In this document: one piece after another, positions 1 through 5,198 of the stretch
Numbering within the stretch: the stretch's first letter is position 1
Layout: the number at the start of each line of letters is the position of its first letter
Assembly: GCA_025774205.1 (NCBI GenBank)
Contig: JALGWK010000119.1
Coordinates: 1 to 5,780, forward strand
DNA: 5,780 bases
Direction: 5' to 3'
Source of the DNA: a bacterium
Lineage (GTDB): Bacteria; Blakebacterota; Blakebacteria; Blakebacterales; Blakebacteraceae
Made by a program: the position numbers and the translations under genes
Notes under the pieces: model-generated
Databases searched by the model: none
Seen by the model: only the letters and a program-made list of their open reading frames with translations
Told to the model about the DNA's origin: nothing

Positions 1-132
1 CTCCAGTCGGGCGTCACCAACTACATGGTATTGGCGAAGATGGGTGATGTGCTGCAGGCCCTCCGTCAGAGTGACGGAGTGGAGTGGCTCCTTGGGAGAC
101 TGATCACGAACGAAAAGATCGAAGACCGGTAA
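1..132 (+). CDS. 3' end of an unidentified protein-coding gene (partial)
   Basis: Frame 1 of the plus strand is open from the window edge for 43 codons and ends at TAA (130-132). The fragment reads LQSGVTNYMVLAKMGDV at its left end and finishes in a charged tail, NEKIEDR. Codon choice is mostly G/C-ending, like the neighbouring genes, and the frame stops cleanly 7 bases before the stop of the convergent cyclophilin gene. That is the arrangement expected of two real genes meeting tail to tail. I do not recognise the family: the visible piece looks like a mixed helical C-terminus with no diagnostic motif. The start and most of the protein lie outside the window. A short minus-strand frame over the same bases (down to position 66) is a shadow overlapping the cyclophilin gene and has no family signature. 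Confidence 0.6.
   Translation, partial: LQSGVTNYMVLAKMGDVLQALRQSDGVEWLLGRLITNEKIEDR
61..79. repeat. Perfect 8-base inverted repeat near the end of the plus-strand gene
   Basis: CTCCGTCA (61-68) and TGACGGAG (72-79) form a perfect eight-base stem with a three-base loop. It lies inside the plus-strand partial gene and about 61 bases downstream of the cyclophilin stop on the minus strand. Minus-strand RNA has no T-run after it, so it is not a canonical terminator. It could still mark the 3' end of the operon transcript, or be chance within codons. Confidence 0.35.
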
Positions 133-139
133 ACCCTGC

Positions 140-745
140 TCAGAAGGAGAACTCCCCGATGAAAGGGAGCCGGTAGATGGTCCGGATCGAGGATTGCGTC
201 ACCGGTACCGGATCGACCGGTCGCTCGGGATCTTCGGCCGATTTCGGCTTCCGGGCGATCGAGTCGGCCACGTCCATCCCCTCCACGACCTCCCCGAAGA
301 CGGTGTACTGCCGGTTGAGCATGGGGATGCTCGACAGGCAGATGAAGAACTGGCTCCCGGCCGTATCGACGTTCCGGTCCTCCCGCGCCGCCGAGACGAT
401 GCCCCGGACATGTTCGATGTCGTTGAATTCCGCCCGAACGGTCCACTCCGGTCCGCCGAGACCGTCATTGAAGGGATTGTCATCCTTCGAGTAGGGATCT
501 CCCCCCTGGATGATGTAGCCTGCCGCCGCCCGGTGGAACGTGGTGCCCTCGAAGAAGGCCTCCCGGACCAGTTTCTTCCAGTTCTTCACGTGGTTCGGAG
601 CTTCACGGGGGAAGAACTCGATCACGATGGTGCCTTCAGCGGTCTCGATCACCCACTGGTCGGTACCGCCAAGGAAGAAGAGGCCGCCCGCCGCGAGGAC
701 CAGCAGCAGGAGGAACCCGAAAATGATTGTTCCCAGACTCCGCAT
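140..745 (-). CDS. Exported/membrane-anchored cyclophilin-type peptidyl-prolyl cis-trans isomerase
   Basis: This 201-residue protein should catalyse cis-trans isomerisation of Xaa-Pro bonds during protein folding, probably in the periplasm. Residues 5-26 form one hydrophobic stretch with no lipobox cysteine, so it is a membrane anchor or signal peptide. The cyclophilin domain follows from about residue 30 to 192. Family landmarks are FHR (70-72, with R72 matching the catalytic arginine of human cyclophilin A), QGGDP (80-84), SQFFI (131-135) and YTVFGEVVEGMDV (147-159). The position equivalent to Trp121 of human cyclophilin A is a methionine and that of His126 is a tyrosine; substitutions at these places are common in bacterial cyclophilins. 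The start is ATG at 745-743 with a GGGAG ribosome site seven bases upstream. The gene lies 27 bases after the HAD gene, so it is probably the last gene of the unit. The family call is secure; the client proteins are unknown. Confidence 0.95.
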   Translation of the reverse strand: MRSLGTIIFGFLLLLVLAAGGLFFLGGTDQWVIETAEGTIVIEFFPREAPNHVKNWKKLVREAFFEGTTFHRAAAGYIIQGGDPYSKDDNPFNDGLGGPEWTVRAEFNDIEHVRGIVSAAREDRNVDTAGSQFFICLSSIPMLNRQYTVFGEVVEGMDVADSIARKPKSAEDPERPVDPVPVTQSSIRTIYRLPFIGEFSF

Positions 746-752
746 GATATCG

Positions 753-757
753 CTCCC
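753..757 (-). promoter_or_regulatory. Shine-Dalgarno site of the cyclophilin gene
   Basis: On the minus strand GGGAG is followed by seven bases (CGATATC) and then the ATG at 745-743. This supports that start codon over any internal one. It is the only clear ribosome-binding site at a conventional start in the window. Confidence 0.6.
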
Positions 758-772
758 GCAGGATGGTGTGGA

Positions 773-1504
773 TCAAGCGCTCTCGCCGACTCCCGGAAGG
801 AGATCGAGCAGTCCGGTCAGGTCGGTAACGGTGGCGTCGGGACCGGGATACCGGTCGGGGTAATCCCCGCCCCTCCGGTTCACCCAGATCGTGCGCAATC
901 CGGCCCTCGAGCCGCCCAGGATGTCGGAGGCGGGGCTGTCCCCCACGAAGACCGTCTCCACTGGTTCCAGGTCGAGCTTCCAGAGGGCATGCTCGAATAT
1001 CCGGGCAGCCGGTTTATACGCCCCCGCTCCCTGGCTGGTGACCACCGCCTCAAAGGTAACCGGCAGCCCCGCGCCGAGGATGACCCGGATCACCGGATCG
1101 TCCTCATCGGCATTCGAAATGAGCGCCAGACGATACCCCCGCTCTGCCAGAGTCGGGAGCACCTCCGACACCTCGGGATAGAGCCCGCTGGTGGCGATAC
1201 GCTGCCAGAGCAGTTCGATATCGCGCTCCAGGTCGCGTTGTTCATCCCATCCGAAATGTTCATAGAGGGCCGTGAGACGGGAGCGATGCCGATCCCGGAT
1301 CGAGCGGAAGGGTTCCTCCTCCGCGGCCGCCTCCCAGTCGTACTCCTTCTTCGAAAGGGTCTGGTAGACCTCTTCGAACTCTCCCTCTTCCAGGTCGATC
1401 CCCTCGTCAGCGAGGAGTCGCCTCAGCTGGAAGCGGGGGAATCCGGAATCATCCACGAGGGTGTGGAGCACGTCGAACAGGATGGCCCTGACCGGTGGGA
1501 TCAC
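773..1504 (-). CDS. HAD-superfamily hydrolase (haloacid dehalogenase-like), atypical motif I
   Basis: This 243-residue cytoplasmic protein has the ordered motifs of the HAD superfamily, usually phosphatases or dehalogenases. Motif I is FDVLHTL (10-16) with nucleophile D11. Motif II is S130-N131 in LISNAD. Motif III is K164 in YKPAARIF. Motif IV is VFVGDSPASD (185-194), with metal-binding D189 and D194. A helical cap of the C1 type fits residues 20-105. The usual second aspartate of motif I (D13 in a DxD pattern), the general acid/base of HAD phosphatases, is a leucine here. L-2-haloacid dehalogenases also lack it, but the rest does not identify a substrate. The start is GTG (1504-1502), overlapping the upstream TGA as GTGA, which implies translational coupling to the GWxTD gene. 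No Shine-Dalgarno sequence is visible. The superfamily call is firm; the reaction is unknown. Confidence 0.92.
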   Translation of the reverse strand: MIPPVRAILFDVLHTLVDDSGFPRFQLRRLLADEGIDLEEGEFEEVYQTLSKKEYDWEAAAEEEPFRSIRDRHRSRLTALYEHFGWDEQRDLERDIELLWQRIATSGLYPEVSEVLPTLAERGYRLALISNADEDDPVIRVILGAGLPVTFEAVVTSQGAGAYKPAARIFEHALWKLDLEPVETVFVGDSPASDILGGSRAGLRTIWVNRRGGDYPDRYPGPDATVTDLTGLLDLLPGVGESA

Positions 1505-3750
1505 CGGGTCCGGTTCACATAGAAGAAGGTCTGGCGCACGAAACGGGTGCCGGCCACCAGGTCCTCGACGGTGATCCTGAGGCGATAGGTCTTGAAGCTG
1601 CTGTCTTCAATTGTGATGGCAAGTGTCTTCACCACGTCGTTGTAGATGCCGAATTCCTCCTCGAGCTCGGTCTCCACTCCGCCCGCCTGCTGGCGGGTTG
1701 CCTCCCGGCCGCCGATCCGTATCCGGCCGAGGGAACCGCTCTCCCCGGCGCCGGGATCGATCCGATAGAAGATACGGTATCTCGTCGCGCCGAACTCATC
1801 CTTCTGGAGTCCATTGATCCCGAAATAGATCAGGACCGGCTGGTTCAGCTGATAGACCCGGGTCGGCAGGGGAGTGACCGTAACCCCGCCCTTGCCGAAG
1901 CGGCCAACCTCGCCCTGGGCGATCGTGAAGGCGATCTCGACATCGCTGATGGTGAGATCCCCTTCGGGGAAGTTCTTTATGATGGTCGGGATCTCCTGGA
2001 TCTGGCGCCGGCTGCCATCGGTGTCGGAGAAATCGAGGGCCAGGGTGTAGTTGCCGGGCGCAACCGTCATCACCTCCTGGTCGATGGCGATCATGTCGGG
2101 GGTCACCCCCGGACCTATGGGTACGCGCATCTGCCGCGAATTCCGGTGGACCTCCCGGAACTCGGACGTGAAGAGGCTGATGTTGACCGTCACAACCGCT
2201 TCGCCCGCGGCCAGGGTCTGCTGGGTCACGAGTTCGGCAACGGGGAAGGCCCAGTACGCCTCATACCGGGTCAGACCTCCCGGGGCCTTGAATGAGGCCT
2301 CATCGTTGTAGACGGTGAGCATTTCGGCCTCGATCTCCGGCATGTGACCGCTCTGGGTGAGTCCCACCCGGAGGGCCTGGTTGGCGTCCTCGACCATGAA
2401 ACTGATCTGCTGCTGATCGGCGCCGCGGAGGAACATGCCGAACTTCGGATCGAGGTCGACCAGGGCGGCGGCATGCTCGCCCGGCCTGGGAGTGGGTACG
2501 AAACGCCAGTCGCCGCCGAGGGAATGCTTCTCGAAGAGGAAGATCATCTCGGGGCGCTGGCCCTTTTCATCGTACTTCCAGGTCATGTTGTCGACTTCGA
2601 TCTCGTGGGTCCACCCCTTGTTATCGGATTCACCCCAGCGGATGTAGATCATGCCCATGTCGTTGAAGGGCGCCTCGATATCGTAGGTCGGGGGGAGGCG
2701 GAGCCAGCCCTGGGTGTCGGGATTGTTCCAGATCGCCCGGACTCCGGCCAGCAGGTAGTGCTGCTCGGCATCCTTGAGCCGCTCGTAATGGATGGCGATG
2801 ACCTCGTTGTCGACGGTCGTCTTGGTGGGATCCTTCTTCTTCCAGAAGCCGCGCAGGAAGGTCGCGTAATCCTCTATGCTCTCAAGGCGTCTGATCCTCG
2901 TCATCTCGGTCAGATCGGCGATCCAGATGGCATCTTCCCACATCGCCCGCGCCACTGCCGGATCGGTCATGAAGGAGATCGCGTCGAGATAGCGGATCGT
3001 ACCCTCCTCCGCCTCCCCCATCTCGAACAGGGTCATGGCGTGGATGAAGTTCACCCAGCCGGGCGCAAAGTCGCGATAGCGTTCCCTCAGACTCCGCAGC
3101 ATCGCCTCGGCGCGACCGAAATTACCGCTCATCCTCAGGGCGTCAGCGTAACGGAAGGTAAGACTGGGGTCGTCGGTGGTGTTCAGGGCCGATTCCCGGA
3201 GTTCTTCAAGATAGTCGGGCAGGGATCTCGCTTCGGCGTGAGCCGCCAGGAGGCGGTGCATCACATCCTCGTAGAGGGGATCTTCATCGACAAGTCCTTC
3301 ATACAGCCGGAGGGCTTCCGCCCGGTTCCGGTTCCCCCCCAGGCGGGTGAGGGCGCGCGCCTTCCAGTACCGGCCCTCCACAACAGTCGGATCGAGATCG
3401 AGAGCCCGCTCCAGGTGATCGAGGCCGTTTCTCAGCTGCTCTTCGCGCGCGAATGCCTCCGGCGGTTGGGAGAGATCGCATCGGCCCAGCCAGACATGGG
3501 GGAGGGGATCGCGGCGGCTGATCCGGGACGCCCGACGGAAGGAGGCCCGGGCAGCATCGAAGCCCATACGCACGAAGGCGTCATGACCCGCCTCCATCGC
3601 CTCCTGGAAGCGATCGCCCTGTTCCGCCGTCCGGGCGGCCGATCTCGCAGGGTCACCCACTCCTTCGACCATGGCCATGCCGGCGCTGCCGGAACAGACC
3701 ACCAGCAGAAGCAGCAGGGTTGAGGCGCGCGTCATTCGTCGGTTGCTCAT
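1501..3750 (-). CDS. Exported TPR/GWxTD-domain protein
   Basis: This is a large (749-residue) exported protein of unknown molecular role. A signal peptide covers about residues 1-26: basic MSNRRMTR, a hydrophobic STLLLLLVV core, then CSGSAG. C19 is preceded by valines, a poor lipobox, so lipoprotein processing is doubtful. Residues 48-260 are TPR-like helical repeats (for example LDHLERALDLDP and FGRAEAMLRSL). The GWxTD region follows at about 285-420, with FLRGFWKKKDP, NE, HYERL and MIYIRWGESD spaced as in that family. The name-giving motif is degenerate (APFND in its place). The C-terminal third is beta-rich, and YQLNQPVLIYFGINGL (633-648) resembles the usual GWxTD C-terminal segment. The start is ATG at 3750-3748; an in-frame GTG directly before it (3753-3751) would add one residue. 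Neither has a Shine-Dalgarno site. The stop overlaps the HAD start. Export is probable; function is not known. Confidence 0.88.
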   Translation of the reverse strand: MSNRRMTRASTLLLLLVVCSGSAGMAMVEGVGDPARSAARTAEQGDRFQEAMEAGHDAFVRMGFDAARASFRRASRISRRDPLPHVWLGRCDLSQPPEAFAREEQLRNGLDHLERALDLDPTVVEGRYWKARALTRLGGNRNRAEALRLYEGLVDEDPLYEDVMHRLLAAHAEARSLPDYLEELRESALNTTDDPSLTFRYADALRMSGNFGRAEAMLRSLRERYRDFAPGWVNFIHAMTLFEMGEAEEGTIRYLDAISFMTDPAVARAMWEDAIWIADLTEMTRIRRLESIEDYATFLRGFWKKKDPTKTTVDNEVIAIHYERLKDAEQHYLLAGVRAIWNNPDTQGWLRLPPTYDIEAPFNDMGMIYIRWGESDNKGWTHEIEVDNMTWKYDEKGQRPEMIFLFEKHSLGGDWRFVPTPRPGEHAAALVDLDPKFGMFLRGADQQQISFMVEDANQALRVGLTQSGHMPEIEAEMLTVYNDEASFKAPGGLTRYEAYWAFPVAELVTQQTLAAGEAVVTVNISLFTSEFREVHRNSRQMRVPIGPGVTPDMIAIDQEVMTVAPGNYTLALDFSDTDGSRRQIQEIPTIIKNFPEGDLTISDVEIAFTIAQGEVGRFGKGGVTVTPLPTRVYQLNQPVLIYFGINGLQKDEFGATRYRIFYRIDPGAGESGSLGRIRIGGREATRQQAGGVETELEEEFGIYNDVVKTLAITIEDSSFKTYRLRITVEDLVAGTRFVRQTFFYVNRTR

Positions 3751-3774
3751 CACAGGGGTATGACGACCGAGGAG

Positions 3775-3792
3775 GGCCGGCTGTTCCCGGCC
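3775..3792. repeat. GC-rich inverted repeat (hairpin) between the cyclase and GWxTD genes
   Basis: GGCCGG (3775-3780) and CCGGCC (3787-3792) form a perfect six-base stem around a six-base loop. It lies within the roughly 60-base gap between the cyclase stop (3813) and the GWxTD start (3750). On the minus strand no T-run follows, so it does not qualify as an intrinsic terminator. It could stabilise a processed RNA end, mask the leader or attenuate readthrough, or it could be chance in GC-rich DNA. No promoter was recognisable in the same gap. Confidence 0.35.
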
Positions 3793-3812
3793 AGAGAGAT
3801 CTGAATCACGTA

Positions 3813-5102
3813 TTATTCCCGGCCCTTCCCGTCCTCATCACCGCCCAGGAAATCGTTACGGCCGGCCACTTTGATGCGGTTGCGCCCGGCATTTTTGGCG
3901 GCGTAGAGCCCCTGGTCGGCGATATCCACCAGTTCCCGCATGGCCGAACCATCATCGGGATACGTGGTCAGTCCCCCGGAGATAGAGAGGGTCATCGTTC
4001 GTTTCCGGTCACGGCCCATGAACCGGTGGTCATAGACCATCTGCCTGATCCGTTCGGCCACCTTGGCGCCGCCCGATTTATCGGTCTCGGGCAGGATGAT
4101 GGCGAATTCGTCCCCGCCGTACTTCGCCACCACATCCACCGGTCGGGTGTTCTCCTTCAGGATATCGGCGATCTCCTTCAGGGTCTGGCTCCCCAGGAGG
4201 TGGCCATGACCGTCGTTGAACCGCTTCAGACCATCCATGTCGATCATCAGCAGGGTGAGCCGGTGGCCGTAGCGGCGCGCCCGCTCGAATTCCAGTTCGA
4301 ACTGCTGGGTGAAATAACGGTAGTTGTAGAGCCCTGTCAGCCCGTCGGTGATCGCCTGTTCCTGGATCGCCCGCTCCTTCTCACGGTACCGCTCGGAGAG
4401 AGCCGTTCCGATGCCGGCGGAGATGTACAGGATCGCCGCCAGGGCGATTGTGTGCGCCAGGATGTACGCGTCGTTCATGTAGTTCGGATCAGGAATAATG
4501 AGACCGGGCACTCTGATCTCGTTCACCATATAGAGAGTGATCGGGTCGAGGATCTTCAACCCCAGGAGTTCAATATTGACAGGCTCGAAGACCAGATAAC
4601 ACATGGTCGCGAAGAGACCGACCGCAAGTGTCGCCTGCAGGAAAGTCGCTTTCCGGCTCAGCAGGTAGGAGGCGGTGATGGTGTGGAGGATGTAGAAGAA
4701 GACCAGTGGTGAGTCGATCCCGCCGGTGAGATAGATGATGAAGGTCAGAGCCACCAGGTCGAGGTCGATCTGGATCGTCCCCGACCGGTATATCAGGCCC
4801 AGTCCCTGCAGGTCGAGGCTCTTCCGCTCGCGGATCCGGAAATCCATCTCGAAGGCCACGTTGTAGATCCCCATGAAGACGAGGACCAGGCCCGGGGCGA
4901 AGGCGTTGTAATCGAATTTACCTGCCCAGGTCACCACAACCATTGTGGCCGCCAGAGCGAGGATGGCGAACCAGCGAAGCTTGATCATCAGGTAGGTGCG
5001 CTGGAGGTAATCGGAGCGCTGGCGGATGATCGATTCCGGCTCATCATCATGGACCAGCAGGCCGTCACGCAGAGTGTCCCCCTCCTCGCCGGGAGGCGGC
5101 AC
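3813..5102 (-). CDS. Membrane-bound GGDEF diguanylate cyclase
   Basis: This 429-residue integral membrane enzyme is predicted to make cyclic di-GMP from two GTP. After a charged cytoplasmic-looking N-terminus (1-38), about six hydrophobic segments lie near 42-60, 68-86, 111-127, 131-149, 153-172 and 211-235. A short helical linker rich in charge (236-251) leads into the GGDEF domain (252-415). Its signatures are TDGLTGLYN (252-260), metal-binding D288 in MIDMD, N296-D297, and an intact GGDEF active motif (329-333). An RxxD inhibitory site (R320-D323) sits exactly five residues before GGDEF, so product feedback inhibition is expected. I do not recognise the membrane half as a named sensor family. 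The GTG at 5102-5100 is the only standard start before the first membrane segment but has no clear Shine-Dalgarno site; a CTG ten codons in is an alternative. The gene lies 97 bases after carB and about 60 before the GWxTD gene. Confidence 0.93.
   Translation of the reverse strand: MPPPGEEGDTLRDGLLVHDDEPESIIRQRSDYLQRTYLMIKLRWFAILALAATMVVVTWAGKFDYNAFAPGLVLVFMGIYNVAFEMDFRIRERKSLDLQGLGLIYRSGTIQIDLDLVALTFIIYLTGGIDSPLVFFYILHTITASYLLSRKATFLQATLAVGLFATMCYLVFEPVNIELLGLKILDPITLYMVNEIRVPGLIIPDPNYMNDAYILAHTIALAAILYISAGIGTALSERYREKERAIQEQAITDGLTGLYNYRYFTQQFELEFERARRYGHRLTLLMIDMDGLKRFNDGHGHLLGSQTLKEIADILKENTRPVDVVAKYGGDEFAIILPETDKSGGAKVAERIRQMVYDHRFMGRDRKRTMTLSISGGLTTYPDDGSAMRELVDIADQGLYAAKNAGRNRIKVAGRNDFLGGDEDGKGRE
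5081..5086 (-). promoter_or_regulatory. Shine-Dalgarno-like AGGAGG inside the cyclase 5' end
   Basis: The minus strand has a perfect AGGAGG followed by eight bases (GGGACACT) and then an in-frame CTG (5072-5070, residue 11 from the GTG start). It overlaps Glu-Glu-Gly codons, so it may be coding coincidence. It is nevertheless better placed for initiation than anything before the GTG, and it makes a start at residue 11 possible. Confidence 0.25.
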
Positions 5103-5198
5103 AAGAGCTGTGTGCTCAGGCTCTGAGGTCTTGTGGATTTCGTCGGGTTTTTTCAGCAGTGGTTCGATCAGATCTCTCCCGATCAGACGCTTCTCATC
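5103..5198 (-). other. carB-cyclase intergenic spacer
   Basis: These bases separate the carB TAG (5201-5199) from the putative GTG start of the cyclase. The cyclase frame is open across the whole spacer but holds no ATG, GTG or TTG in frame. The only ATG (5197-5195) is out of frame and stops after four codons. I count 18 of 32 third positions as G or C, against 24 of the 32 codons after the GTG, which argues that the spacer is not coding. Two small overlapping inverted repeats just before the GTG (CTCAG/CTGAG at 5115-5127, and AGAGC/GCTCT at 5104-5124) are mutually exclusive and weak. No terminator is seen. Confidence 0.5.
5165..5187. repeat. Short direct repeat in the carB-cyclase spacer
   Basis: CGATCAGA occurs at 5165-5172 and again at 5180-5187, a 15-base period in otherwise unique spacer DNA. 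The GATC core makes each copy partly self-complementary. A regulator-binding site is possible, but two eight-base copies are weak support. Confidence 0.3.

Noticed and set aside
201-221. Two ACCGGT palindromes 15 bases apart
   Set aside because: They fall within the Pro/Val-rich end of the cyclophilin coding region and are explained by codon content.
66-446. Minus-strand open frame overlapping the cyclophilin 3' half
   Set aside because: It is Arg/Gly-rich with no family match and overlaps the cyclophilin in another frame.
194-1522. Plus-strand open frame of 442 codons over the cyclophilin and HAD genes
   Set aside because: It is antisense to two genes with clear catalytic motifs, spans both of them and their spacer, and its translation has no recognisable family features. 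It is a shadow of GC-rich codon bias.
1959-1972. TCCCC-TTC-GGGGA hairpin
   Set aside because: It lies in the middle of the GWxTD gene over Pro-Glu-Gly codons, with no T-tract; best explained by coding sequence.
2344-3723. Plus-strand open frame of 459 codons opposite the GWxTD gene
   Set aside because: It lies wholly within the coding span of the minus-strand gene, its translation is composition-biased, and it has no motifs. It is an antisense shadow.
3720-4712. Plus-strand open frame of 330 codons opposite the cyclase
   Set aside because: It is antisense to the well-supported GGDEF domain and shows no protein family signal.
5041-5050. Short CAT trinucleotide run
   Set aside because: It is three copies only, encoding His-Asp-Asp of the cyclase N-terminus; not a meaningful repeat.
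5145-5154. GGG followed by a T-run on the plus strand (terminator-like tail)
   Set aside because: No plus-strand gene ends here and no stem precedes the T-run, so it is not a terminator.
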